NCBI GenBank assembly: GCA_015243575.1
Contig: CP042469.1
Span: 1,640,929-1,704,928, forward strand
Source of the DNA: Clostridiales bacterium
GTDB taxonomy: Bacteria > Bacillota > Clostridia > Peptostreptococcales > Anaerovoracaceae
DNA length: 64,000 bases
Reading direction: 5' to 3'
This document shows positions 53,695-61,720 of the stretch, in pieces; position 1 is the stretch's first letter; every line of letters begins with the position of its first letter. The translations under genes and the position numbers were made by a program. The notes beneath the pieces were generated by a model. The model made no database searches and had not been told where the DNA came from. It worked only from the letters and a program-made list of their open reading frames with translations.

Positions 53695-54564
53695 TTATCC
53701 ATGAGAAAAAATATCCTGAATCGGACGTTCTTCCCCATATAGCTGTGCTGAGATATCATGGTTTTTCCCCATCACACCCGCTGCATCGGCTCTGCAGTGC
53801 TTGCAGTGATGGAAAACATCAAGATAAGGCATTGCCGCCATCCTTGCAGCATGCAATTCCTCACAATTGGGTTTTGGCCTGTCAGCCATCCGCTGCTGGG
53901 GAATCAGAGGAATGATATTATGAATCACCGCTCCTGCTTCTTTGGCAGCCTTGGCAATGGCGCCAATTTCTCCATCATTGAGCCCCGGAATCAGCACCGT
54001 ATTGATCTTTATTACTGCATCTGTCTCTGATGCGGCTCTGCAAATTCCTTCCAGCTGCGCTTCAATGAGCAGCTTCTGTGCCTCGATACCCTTGAAAACC
54101 TCATTGTGATATACAACGAATTCATTGATTTCATTTTGAATTTCCGGCGTAATGGAATTAACGGTCACAGTGATCGAATTGATTTCCGCTTCTTTGATTT
54201 GCTCAATCCGCTCCCGCAAAAGCAGCCCATTGGTAGACAAGCATCGAAGAATTTGAGGATACTGCTCTTTAATCAGCAGAAACGTCCGAAACGCATGATC
54301 AGTAGCCAAGGTGTCTCCAGGGCCAGCAACACCTGCCACCCTGATTTCCGGGCATAGTTCCAGCGCTTTCCCCAGGATGACGAGAGCCTCTTCCGGTGAC
54401 AGCACACGATTGGTGCAGCCGGGAACCTGGTCGGTCTTATTGACCCCTCTTCTGCAGAAAGCGCACTGGATATTACAGCTGGGGCTTACGGGAAGATGAA
54501 TTCTCCCGTATTTCAGATGCGCCTCTTCATTGAAGCAGGGATGAGTCTTCAATTGATGTCTCAT
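53695..54564 (-). CDS. NifB-like radical SAM cofactor synthase (short form)
   Basis: A 289-residue homologue of NifB, which builds the carbide-containing 8Fe core (NifB-co) of nitrogenase cofactors. The N-terminus keeps HPCFNEEAHLKYGRIHLPV and the radical SAM motif CNIQCAFC (Cys 30/34/37). GVAGPGDTLA and LSTNGLLL follow the NifB pattern. The C-terminal HHCKHCRADAAG carries the conserved Cys-x2-Cys. The NifX-like domain fused to NifB in many diazotrophs is absent; it is encoded by the separate upstream gene, which overlaps by four bases (ATGA). In Rhodospirillum the corresponding gene is marB. Last gene of the nitrogenase-like operon. Confidence 0.9.
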   Translation of the reverse strand: MRHQLKTHPCFNEEAHLKYGRIHLPVSPSCNIQCAFCRRGVNKTDQVPGCTNRVLSPEEALVILGKALELCPEIRVAGVAGPGDTLATDHAFRTFLLIKEQYPQILRCLSTNGLLLRERIEQIKEAEINSITVTVNSITPEIQNEINEFVVYHNEVFKGIEAQKLLIEAQLEGICRAASETDAVIKINTVLIPGLNDGEIGAIAKAAKEAGAVIHNIIPLIPQQRMADRPKPNCEELHAARMAAMPYLDVFHHCKHCRADAAGVMGKNHDISAQLYGEERPIQDIFSHG

Positions 54565-54911
54565 GGTCGTTCCCTCGTATCAAGAAGCCCTTGTTCTAGA
54601 GTTATTTGAAGCACCTCATCTATTCGATAAGGTGCTTCAAATACCCTGATTCCTTTTGAGATCAGATAATCTGCTGCACCGCCCCCGATCTGGCTGACAA
54701 AGATCGCCTCACAATCGGAAAGCAGCTCGATCACCTTGTCAAAGCGGCTCGCGCTGTGACTTTGATGCTGACAGCACGGCCTCGTATATCTGGATTCTAC
54801 GAAGTGATGGGCTTCTCCGTCAATTTCGTAGATCTGAAATTCATTGGCGTGGCCGAAGTGCAGATCAACCTCGGCTCCGTTTGAACTTGCCATAGCAATT
54901 CGAAATTTCAT
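54561..54911 (-). CDS. NifX/NafY-type iron-molybdenum cofactor-binding domain protein
   Basis: A 116-residue stand-alone protein of the dinitrogenase iron-molybdenum cofactor-binding family. It reads KFRIAMASSNGAEVDLHFGHA at its start (with the family's HFGHA) and later FVSQIGGGAADYLISKGI. Two adjacent cysteines and several histidines (RPCCQHQSH) could bind a cluster. It overlaps the nifB-like gene by four bases and probably carries or receives its product. It has a GGGGG ribosome site and lies 126 bases after the nifK-like gene. Confidence 0.85.
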   Translation of the reverse strand: MKFRIAMASSNGAEVDLHFGHANEFQIYEIDGEAHHFVESRYTRPCCQHQSHSASRFDKVIELLSDCEAIFVSQIGGGAADYLISKGIRVFEAPYRIDEVLQITLEQGLLDTRERP

Positions 54912-55037
54912 TTCAATCCCCCTTTCTTAGCACATCAATTTAATGCTGTTTTCTCATTCAGTCGTTGCCGCTGTTTCCATGCAGCGCTTGACCGCACAGA
55001 TGCTGCAGCGACTCCTTCCTTCCAGCCAGAAGCTTTG

Positions 55038-56372
55038 TTATGCGTAGCTGGCCAGAACCACATCGTAGATGTCTTCGATGAGGCGAAGTCCCCCTGTATA
55101 TCCAGCGTAACCGGTTGTGAGCACAAGCCGGTAAGGGCTGGGCGCTGCCGCAGGTAGAAAATCATATTCCTTTTCTCTTGCCAGTTCTTTATCCCAGCCG
55201 CTTCCGATGATCAAGCCTCTTCCCTTGTAGTGTTTCGTCCTGATATCGTTCTGCGCCAGACCGGCATCAGGACTGAACGTTAACGAAATTTCTTTTTTAT
55301 CCGAGGTTGCTTTCAAAAGTCTGCGGATTTGATCCTGATATTCCTCCGGCACCTTATCCACGATATACTGATCCTTTGGTACAATACCTACTTCATGGAG
55401 CAAAAACCGATTGATTCCAAGCACATACCCCGCATCGTGAATTACATGGACAAAGTTGGGAAGACCGTATCGGAACTCAAGCAGGAAGGTTGCAAGATTA
55501 TCAATCTCTTCGTAAAATGCCTGGTTTTCTCTTTTTATAAAGCTTTTGGCCTTGATCAAATCCAGTTCTGCACCCTGCTCACCCGCAAACTGGATCACTC
55601 CTTCTAAAAACCGATTTGTTTCATTTCCGCCGATAGGTAAATAAGGGAACTGATAGAATGGCTGATCAAATTCCTCCTTCAGGTGCTCCACTACCGCCTT
55701 CCCATACCATGGGGAGACGAGAATGTTGAATCCTGCCTGAGGTATTGCTTTCCATTCTGTAAGCCCGTTCGAGTGAGGGCCAAACAGGATATTTACCTCC
55801 AGCCCGATGCCTTCCAGAATTCGCTTTAATTCGAAAAGGTTTCCTTTCCAGAAAGGGTCCTGATAAGGAATGGAGGCAAACACGTTCACCAGCCTTGGAT
55901 TCTTTTCTTTGTTCAAGTCCCCATACCGTTTCGTATACTGGTCGATGATAGCGATGATCACATTGGAATGGGAAATGTAGTTGCTGGACTTAAAACCACC
56001 TGTCTCCACATGGACAATGGGTTTACCCTGTTCTGCATAATCATTCGTAACATTTGCAATGTCATCCCCGACGATATCCGAGGTGCACCCCGTCAGCACA
56101 ACCTGAAGGTCCGTATCCAGAACCTTGTAGGTATTCGCCACGATCTTACGCAATCGGTCCTCTCCGCCAAAGACCACCTCTGACTCGCTGAAATTGGTGC
56201 AGGGCGCTGTACTTCCCCCTGCATAACCAGTGGAACGTTCGAAAAAGCCTGCAACCATGGTTCCGCATCCCGGCCCGGAGTGTAATATCGGCACTGCTCT
56301 TGGAATTGCTACCACAGTTTGCATCGCACCGATGGCACAGGTAAATCTCTGCTGCTCAATAACCGACGACAT
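55038..56372 (-). CDS. Nitrogenase-like beta subunit (NifK/MarK-like)
   Basis: A 444-residue component 1 nitrogenase-family protein, shorter than NifK (about 520). Three cysteines match the P-cluster ligands: C12 in QRFTCAIG, C36 in HSGPGCGTMV and C96 in LTGCTSDIVGDD. The latter block is diagnostic for the family. The C-terminus (TTGYAGYTGGLRLIEDIYD) also fits. I start it at the ATG at 56372, preceded by GGGAGGTGA, 17 bases inside the nifD-like gene. It resembles the group of nitrogenase-like reductases that includes methylthio-alkane reductase rather than true NifK. Past the TAA stop the same frame stays open for 27 codons and contains three cysteines. Confidence 0.88.
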   Translation of the reverse strand: MSSVIEQQRFTCAIGAMQTVVAIPRAVPILHSGPGCGTMVAGFFERSTGYAGGSTAPCTNFSESEVVFGGEDRLRKIVANTYKVLDTDLQVVLTGCTSDIVGDDIANVTNDYAEQGKPIVHVETGGFKSSNYISHSNVIIAIIDQYTKRYGDLNKEKNPRLVNVFASIPYQDPFWKGNLFELKRILEGIGLEVNILFGPHSNGLTEWKAIPQAGFNILVSPWYGKAVVEHLKEEFDQPFYQFPYLPIGGNETNRFLEGVIQFAGEQGAELDLIKAKSFIKRENQAFYEEIDNLATFLLEFRYGLPNFVHVIHDAGYVLGINRFLLHEVGIVPKDQYIVDKVPEEYQDQIRRLLKATSDKKEISLTFSPDAGLAQNDIRTKHYKGRGLIIGSGWDKELAREKEYDFLPAAAPSPYRLVLTTGYAGYTGGLRLIEDIYDVVLASYA

Positions 56373-57843
56373 CGGCTTCACCTCCCAGGAATGTATATGG
56401 ATCCTGATTCAGCCACCATTTTGTATATGGATTGATGGCATGCTTCTCAAGATTTTTGACAAATTCATCATTTTCAATGGTTTCCAGAATTCTCTCCCCG
56501 TAGTTCACTAGCCCCTGATAGCCCATACCGTAGTGCTCATCTCCGATGAGGAGAGAAGGAATCCCAAACTTTGCTCCCCATAGGGTCATTCCCCCATGTC
56601 TCGCAAGAAGGATATCCGGCCTTACTCTGTGAAGAATGTTCACCAGCTCGAATTCCTGTTTATTGCAGACATTGAAGGCTTTGACGTTGCCGTAATCTTC
56701 AACCACATGCTGCAGCGTATCCCCTTCTACTGCGCCGTTATCGTACAACGGGTCATGATGGAATATGGCAGCCCCCTGTGGCTCCATTCCCAGCTCTTTC
56801 AGAATTGCCAGCAAAGAATGCCCGTGGGATGCTCCCGCCGTCACATAAGCGGTCTTTCCCTTCAGCTTACCCCTCAGTTCTTCAATTCTCGGAAGCCAAC
56901 GCTCCCGTTCTTCCGCAAGGAAAATCTCAACCTCTTCTTTTCGGTTTGTAATTCTGCCAAGCTCCCGAAACCAGCGCTCTGTCTGGGGGATTCCGTAAGG
57001 CGGCGATGTCTTGATTTCCTCTACGCCGAAATACTGCTCCAGTGCAGCTCCCAGATAAGAGCCTAGTGTAGAACAAATCTGCATCGTTGCAATGGCCTCG
57101 GAAGAGTGGGCGATCTGATCGACGGTTGCATAGGGAGTCAGATAATTGGTTCTGAGATTCAGTCGTTTAAACCACTGGGCAAAAACGTCGGTTCCCCAGA
57201 AATTAATAATATTGACCAAATCCTCCTGTTTTCTCTCCGCAGGTTTAATGAGTTTTCTCGCAATGCCGTGATACCCCGCATCAAAACCGGAAGTCCATAT
57301 CTTGGAACGAAACCCTTCGCAGAATACAGCAACCACAGGTATGCCCAGCTCTTCTTCTGCCTCGTTTGCGATTCCTTCCACATCATCGCCGATAATACCG
57401 GAAGCGCAGGTGGTGATGATAAAGATGGCGTTGACATTGGTTCTCCGGTGAACCTCCCTAATGGCATCAGCCAGCTTTTGGTTTCCGCCGTATATGGTAT
57501 CCTTCTCTTCCAGGTCGGTAGAGTAGATATGTCTTGGTGTTGTTTTTTCAAGCCCTCGATGAACGCCATTTACCCGGTAGGTAAAGGCAAACTCATGGAG
57601 GCAGCCTGCACAGCCAACCGGTCCATGACTGATGACTGCCGCATCCTGAATCAGGATCAGCGTGCAAGCGGCATTGCTTGTGGAGCAGCCCAGTGTTTGA
57701 CTGAAGCTTCTCGATTTATCTGCCAGCTTTCCGCATCTGGCACACCCCACCAGGTCTTCTGCACTACCAGCAAATCCGGTAACGGAACCGAGTCTCAATT
57801 CCCGTACCGTGACCTCAGGGGCCTTCAGATTGACATTGCCCAT
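56356..57843 (-). CDS. Nitrogenase-like alpha subunit (NifD/MarD-like), catalytic
   Basis: A 495-residue NifD-family protein, the probable catalytic subunit. Numbered from the ATG at 57843, P-cluster-type cysteines are C53 (TLGCSTS), C78 (GPVGCAGC) and C146 (TTCASGIIGDD). C257 (MQICSTLGSYLG) and H437 (GDEHYGMGYQGL) occupy the positions of the nitrogenase cofactor ligands Cys275 and His442, so a cofactor of NifB-co type is expected. Extra N-terminal cysteines (C34, C37) in LVGCARCGKL are unusual for NifD. Context with metY fits a C-S bond-cleaving reductase like MarD. I prefer the ATG at 57843 (AGGAGG upstream) to a GTG nine bases earlier. Confidence 0.88.
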   Translation of the reverse strand: MGNVNLKAPEVTVRELRLGSVTGFAGSAEDLVGCARCGKLADKSRSFSQTLGCSTSNAACTLILIQDAAVISHGPVGCAGCLHEFAFTYRVNGVHRGLEKTTPRHIYSTDLEEKDTIYGGNQKLADAIREVHRRTNVNAIFIITTCASGIIGDDVEGIANEAEEELGIPVVAVFCEGFRSKIWTSGFDAGYHGIARKLIKPAERKQEDLVNIINFWGTDVFAQWFKRLNLRTNYLTPYATVDQIAHSSEAIATMQICSTLGSYLGAALEQYFGVEEIKTSPPYGIPQTERWFRELGRITNRKEEVEIFLAEERERWLPRIEELRGKLKGKTAYVTAGASHGHSLLAILKELGMEPQGAAIFHHDPLYDNGAVEGDTLQHVVEDYGNVKAFNVCNKQEFELVNILHRVRPDILLARHGGMTLWGAKFGIPSLLIGDEHYGMGYQGLVNYGERILETIENDEFVKNLEKHAINPYTKWWLNQDPYTFLGGEADVVGY

Positions 57844-57855
57844 TGATTTCACCTC

Positions 57856-58731
57856 CTAAATGCTTTCGCTCTCGCCCCGGATTTCTCCTGATTCGATTGC
57901 CACAAGAAGATCTGCCCATTTGGCAGCCCAATCTTTCAGCTCCTTTGAATCCAGCGGCGCCGGAACCGTTGACTGAGTATGTTCGTCAATTCGTTTTGCA
58001 AGATTTCGGTAAATCTTTGCCTGGGCAGAATCAGGAGCCGCTTCTATTGTGGTTCTGCCGGATAATTCGCTCTGGGTTACTGTGATGGATCTTGGAACAT
58101 ACTCCATAACCTGGGTTTTGGTTCGGGCCACAAAGTCATCGATAATCTTCTGCTGATAAGGTGATACAATAGAATTGGCTATGACGCCGCCCAAAAGTGC
58201 CCCTCCTGAATTGGAGTATTTTTGAATGCCTTTAAAGAGATTATTAGCCGCATAGATTGCCATAAAATCAGAGGAGGACACCGTAAAAACATGCTCTGCG
58301 ATCCCTTCCCTGATGGGTACGGCGAAGCCACCGCATACTACATCACCCAAAACATCGTAGATCACATAATCCAGATCCAGTTCGTCAAATATTTTCTGCT
58401 GTTTCAACAGTTGAACCGCTGTGGTAATGCCGCGGCCTGCACAGCCCACTCCCGGAGCCGGGCCTCCTGCTTCCACGCAGTAGATTCCGTTATATCCCTG
58501 AAAAATTGCGTCATGGGCATCCACCGTTCCCTTTTCTCTCAAAAGATCGAGTACCGTAGGAATATAGGTACCATCTCTCAGCGTATTGGTGGAATCCGCC
58601 TTGGGATCGCAGCCAAACTGCATCACCTTATATCCCATATCCGAAAGTGCCGCGCTGATATTGGAAGTTGTGGTGGATTTCCCAATTCCGCCTTTTCCGT
58701 AGATCGCTATTTGCTTTAACTTTTTTCCCAT
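57856..58731 (-). CDS. Nitrogenase-like reductase component (NifH/MarH-like)
   Basis: A 291-residue ATP-dependent electron donor to the NifDK-like proteins. The P-loop is [11 protein letters not shown]; the [4Fe-4S] cluster ligands are C97 in GVGCAGRGI and C133 in [10 protein letters not shown], and R100, the ADP-ribosylation site of NifH, is kept. The N-terminal two thirds are close to NifH; the C-terminal 25 residues are divergent and hydrophilic. It is followed after 12 bases by nifD-like. The ribosome site AAGGAG precedes the ATG. A free-standing role as a BchL- or CfbC-type protein is unlikely given the NifB and NifX partners. Confidence 0.92.
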   Translation of the reverse strand: MGKKLKQIAIYGKGGIGKSTTTSNISAALSDMGYKVMQFGCDPKADSTNTLRDGTYIPTVLDLLREKGTVDAHDAIFQGYNGIYCVEAGGPAPGVGCAGRGITTAVQLLKQQKIFDELDLDYVIYDVLGDVVCGGFAVPIREGIAEHVFTVSSSDFMAIYAANNLFKGIQKYSNSGGALLGGVIANSIVSPYQQKIIDDFVARTKTQVMEYVPRSITVTQSELSGRTTIEAAPDSAQAKIYRNLAKRIDEHTQSTVPAPLDSKELKDWAAKWADLLVAIESGEIRGESESI

Positions 58732-58818
58732 CTCTTTCTCCTTTTCATTTTGACATAACCTGTTGTGTCTGAATTCCTTTAACAGCCACAGTTGCGGTTG
58801 GCAGGCACAAGGAGCTCC

Positions 58819-60132
58819 TTATTCTTCTGCCGCGATTTGAAAAGCTCTTTCCAGATCAGCGATTAAGTCCTCAGGGTCTTCAAGGCCCACAGAAATTCGC
58901 AGTGTATCGGTTGAAATATCCGCCAAGGCCTGCTGCTTCTCATTCAGCTCCCCATGGGTTGTTTCCGGTGAGTTAATCAGGATGGACCTCGCATCTCCCA
59001 CGTTGGCATGGAAGGAAAACAGCTCCAAAGCGTCGATAAATTGATCTCTCTGTTCCTTTGTTTTTCCATAACCAAAGGTAAAGATAGAGCCCGTTCCTTT
59101 TGGAAAATAACGGGCAGCCAATTCTTTGTAAGGGCTGTCTTTCGCCTCAGGATGCTTCACCCAAAGAACCTCCTTTTTTGTCTCAAGGTATGTAATGAGT
59201 TTTTTTGCACTGCTCACCTGTTTCGCAACCCTCTCAGACAAGGTTTCAATTCCCTGCAAAATGAGAAATGCATCAAATGGACTTAACGCTGCCCCAAGGT
59301 GATTCAGGTAATTTAAACGAATTCTCGTGGTGAATACCGCACCGGGCGCAGCCTCTATGAAGGAGCGAGCTTCCCCGCTCACGGTTCTGAGCACGTGAAG
59401 CTTTTCTTCAAATTGCGGATATTTGCCGCTTCCCCAGTTGAATTTACTATTTTCCACGATAACCCCTGCAATGGTGTTGCCGTGTCCGTTCAGCGCCTTT
59501 GTTGCAGAGTAGATCACAAGATCCGCTCCGTAATCGAAGGGGTTGAACAGGTATGGCGTTGCAAAGGTGTTATCGACGACAAGAGGGATTCCGTGCTTAT
59601 GGGCAACCTCCGCAATTCCTTCGATATCAAAGAGTTCCGCATTTGGATTGGATATGCTTTCAATAAAGATCAGTTTCGTATCCGGGGTGATGGCAGCCTC
59701 ATAAGATATTGGATCGTGGATGTCTTCCGGGTAGTCGATTTTGACCCCCAGAGAAGGAAATACTCTTAGAAAGCTGTCAATGGTTCCTCCGTAAAGATTA
59801 GGCAAAGACAGCACTCTTCCGCCGCCTTCCGTAAGCTGCAAAAGGGTGTAAGAGATTGCTGCCATGCCGGAAGCCAGTGCGATGGCCGCAGTTCCTCCAT
59901 CCAGCTGTGCGACCCGTTCTTCTAAAATTGCTGCTGTCGGTGATCCGATTCTCGTATAGATACTTCCCACCTCTTCCAACTGAAATAATCTTCGCCCCCG
60001 CTCCACTGAACCCAGATCGTAGGATGCAGTCTGGTAGATTGGAACGGCTACCGCATAGTTGTGATCCTCAGAACGATATCCGGCACGGACCTTACGGGTG
60101 TCAAACCCAAGTGCTCTTGTTTTGTCTGTCAT
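58819..60132 (-). CDS. metY: O-acetylhomoserine aminocarboxypropyltransferase (MetY type)
   Basis: PLP enzyme that joins sulfide or methanethiol to O-acetylhomoserine, giving homocysteine or methionine. The 437-residue protein has FDTRKVRAGYRSEDHNYAVA, GSIYTRIGSPTAAILEERVA, VVDNTFATPYLFNPFDYGAD, the PLP lysine in YSATKALNGHGN, and FHANVGDARSILINSPETT, which marks the MetY branch. I start it at the ATG at 60132 (AAAGGAGAT upstream). It lies directly upstream of the nifHDK-like genes, as in the MAR gene neighbourhood, so methanethiol is the likely thiol. This substrate is inferred. Confidence 0.93.
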   Translation of the reverse strand: MTDKTRALGFDTRKVRAGYRSEDHNYAVAVPIYQTASYDLGSVERGRRLFQLEEVGSIYTRIGSPTAAILEERVAQLDGGTAAIALASGMAAISYTLLQLTEGGGRVLSLPNLYGGTIDSFLRVFPSLGVKIDYPEDIHDPISYEAAITPDTKLIFIESISNPNAELFDIEGIAEVAHKHGIPLVVDNTFATPYLFNPFDYGADLVIYSATKALNGHGNTIAGVIVENSKFNWGSGKYPQFEEKLHVLRTVSGEARSFIEAAPGAVFTTRIRLNYLNHLGAALSPFDAFLILQGIETLSERVAKQVSSAKKLITYLETKKEVLWVKHPEAKDSPYKELAARYFPKGTGSIFTFGYGKTKEQRDQFIDALELFSFHANVGDARSILINSPETTHGELNEKQQALADISTDTLRISVGLEDPEDLIADLERAFQIAAEE

Positions 60133-60166
60133 GGCATGATCTCCTTTACTTTCGATAAATTCCGTC

Positions 60167-60186
60167 AATATCGCTCTTGCGATATT
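60167..60186 (-). other. Small hairpin in the metY leader
   Basis: A perfect 8-bp stem AATATCGC/GCGATATT with a TCTT loop, 35 bases before the metY start and downstream of the leader terminator. No T-run follows. Confidence 0.4.
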
Positions 60187-60209
60187 TCCTGCATAAATCC
60201 CGCAGAAAT

Positions 60210-60264
60210 AAAAAAAGCAAGCCAATGAATGTCAACGCCTCTGCGCTGCATTGCTGAGCTTGCT
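60210..60264 (-). terminator. Terminator between the yezD-like genes and metY (possible attenuator)
   Basis: AGCAAGC/GCTTGCT and CAATG/CATTG form a two-part stem, followed by T7 on the minus strand. It lies about 95 bases after the first yezD-like stop and 78 bases before metY. Either metY has its own promoter or read-through here is regulated. No SAM or T-box riboswitch consensus was seen upstream of it. Confidence 0.75.
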
Positions 60265-60356
60265 CTCCGTTCTTACGGTCAATCATCTCAATTTTGATAT
60301 TTTATAATTTCATTATTGTACTTGAACTTATTTATCATCTTGATATTTGAACATTT

Positions 60357-60515
60357 TCATCTTAATTTGAACTTTTCCATCTTCTCAATCTGAACCACTT
60401 CACCGTTTTGAATGATCAGTGTAACAGTCCCAAACTGAATGCTGTCTATGTATGCAAACAATCGCCTTAGATTTTCTTCTGAAATTGCTTTTTTAACTGG
60501 TTTTTTTTCTTCCAT
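60357..60515 (-). CDS. DUF2292/YezD-like small protein
   Basis: A 52-residue protein. The C-terminal part, FGTVTLIIQNGEVVQIEKME, matches the DUF2292 (YezD) pattern of one beta-hairpin with a terminal IEKxEKxR. The N-terminal part is basic and helical. DUF2292 genes are commonly found beside sulfate, sulfonate and cysteine genes, but no function is known. The ribosome site GGGAGGTGA lies before the ATG. It follows the second small gene by 30 bases and shares its promoter. Confidence 0.82.
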   Translation of the reverse strand: MEEKKPVKKAISEENLRRLFAYIDSIQFGTVTLIIQNGEVVQIEKMEKFKLR

Positions 60516-60545
60516 ACACATCACCTCCCGTAAATTAGAGCGTAC

Positions 60546-60674
60546 CTACGATTCCTTAGCAATAATATTCAAAACCACGCCGTCCTGTTTCACAATGGAA
60601 ATTGAGCCGTTTTCGATTTCTTTGAGAAGTTTTATTAAGAATTCAATGTACTCATCCTTCTTTTTCCCCTTCAT
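60546..60674 (-). CDS. Second DUF2292/YezD-like mini-protein
   Basis: A 42-residue protein reading MKGKKKDEYIEFLIKLLKEI at its N-terminus and ENGSISIVKQDGVVLNI near its C-terminus. The latter is a shortened version of the downstream YezD-like motif (G-S-V-x-I-x-V-x-x-D/N-G-x-V). The ribosome site GGGAGGGA precedes the ATG at 60674. The two genes look like an old tandem duplication with strong divergence. First gene after a good promoter. Confidence 0.72.
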   Translation of the reverse strand: MKGKKKDEYIEFLIKLLKEIENGSISIVKQDGVVLNIIAKES

Positions 60675-60759
60675 TGGAATCCCTCCCGCTTTCGAATTGG
60701 AACGCTTATTTATATTCATACTATTTCTATATGATTTATATGCTTTAATTTTTAAATTA

Positions 60760-60788
60760 AATCTAACACTTCAGACTTTCTTTGTCAA
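60760..60788 (-). promoter_or_regulatory. Promoter of the yezD-like pair and nitrogenase-like operon
   Basis: TTGACA (60788..60783), 17 bases, TAGATT (60765..60760) on the minus strand. The start point lies about 80 bases before the first mini-protein ATG. An AT-rich palindrome (AATTTAAAAATT) sits just after the -10 box and could bind a regulator. The gap from here to the ABC ATPase stop at 60941 holds one weak hairpin and no gene. Confidence 0.7.
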
Positions 60789-60940
60789 TGGGTTTAGGCG
60801 AACTTTTTTCCACAAATAATACGGATCATGTGGTAGGATTGCCCAGCAAATAAATCTCCCTGTATTCTATTGCCATGAAATCCGAGGAGGTACAAAACCT
60901 GCCCCGGATTCCATGTATGAGAAAGAGTTGGGAATGCAAT

Positions 60941-61720
60941 TTATATCTCATACTCCGGCGGCTGCCGGGTACTTGCAAGATGCAGTTTTTCAAGAATACT
61001 GCTTCTGATTCCTGCGAAGTCGATCCCTGCTCGATCCCTGGGTCTTGGCAGATCTATTTTGAGGATTTCGCTGATCTGTCCAGGCCTGGGTGTCATAATG
61101 ACGATACGGTCGCTCAAAAAGATTGCTTCATCTACGTCATGGGTTACCAGAATCATTGTTGTATGGTTCTTCTTCCAAAGCTCCAGAAGTTTTTCCTGCA
61201 AATCTGCCCTGGTGAAAGAATCCAGGGCTCCCATGGGCTCATCGAGCAGTAAAGCTGCGGGCCTGTTGATCAGCGCCCTTGCAATGGCTACTCTCTGTGC
61301 CATTCCTCCTGAGATCTGATGGGGATATGACTTTTCAAATCCCGCTAAGCCGATCAATTGTATATAATGGGAAATATCTTGTTTTTGTTTCTGATAAACG
61401 CCTCTGGCTTTCAGGCCCGATGCGATGTTTTTTTCCACAGTGAGCCACGGAAAGAGGCTTCCCTGCTGGAAGACATACCCCCGCTCCGGGTCAGGCGATT
61501 TGATCTCATGTCCGTTGATGGAGAGAGCTCCCGAAGTGGGAGCATCAAGACCGGCCAGAAGCCTCAGCAGAGTGGTTTTGCCACACCCTGAAGGTCCGAT
61601 AATGCTGATGAATTCTCCCTCCCTAACGGAAAGATTTACGTCAAACAGTGCTTCTACTTGATTCTCCTTATCGTCAACATATGTGCGAAAAACGTTCTGA
61701 ATTTCAATTAATTCTCTCAT
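60941..61720 (-). CDS. SsuB/TauB-type ABC transporter ATPase
   Basis: A 259-residue ATPase of the nitrate/sulfonate/taurine class. It has Walker A GPSGCGKTTLLRLLAG, the class-typical YVFQQGSLFPWLTV, the signature HQISGGMAQRVAIARAL and Walker B LLLDEPMGALDSFTR. I place the start at the ATG at 61720, overlapping the permease stop by four bases (ATGA). Being beside a nitrogenase-like sulfur operon, it more likely imports an organosulfur compound than nitrate. Confidence 0.9.
   Translation of the reverse strand: MRELIEIQNVFRTYVDDKENQVEALFDVNLSVREGEFISIIGPSGCGKTTLLRLLAGLDAPTSGALSINGHEIKSPDPERGYVFQQGSLFPWLTVEKNIASGLKARGVYQKQKQDISHYIQLIGLAGFEKSYPHQISGGMAQRVAIARALINRPAALLLDEPMGALDSFTRADLQEKLLELWKKNHTTMILVTHDVDEAIFLSDRIVIMTPRPGQISEILKIDLPRPRDRAGIDFAGIRSSILEKLHLASTRQPPEYEI

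Noticed and set aside
54912-55037. Independent short gene between the nifK-like and nifX-like genes
   Set aside because: A GGAAGGAG sequence exists, but no start codon lies at proper distance; recorded only as a possible extension of the nifK-like frame.
53695-58731. True nitrogen-fixing nitrogenase
   Set aside because: NifE, NifN and NifV are absent, the D and K subunits are short and divergent, and all neighbours are sulfur genes.
55038-58731. Protochlorophyllide/chlorophyllide reductase or CfbCD of F430 synthesis
   Set aside because: No pigment or methanogenesis genes are present, and those systems do not need NifB or NifX partners; the D-like subunit also keeps the cofactor-ligand Cys and His.
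60200-60360. SAM (S-box) or T-box riboswitch in the metY leader
   Set aside because: There is a clear terminator but no S-box core consensus and no T-box sequence upstream of it; the leader is also occupied by the yezD-like genes.
60439-60819. 126-codon plus-strand frame opposite the yezD-like genes
   Set aside because: It runs antisense through two small genes with good ribosome sites and through their promoter; it has no ribosome site or recognisable sequence.
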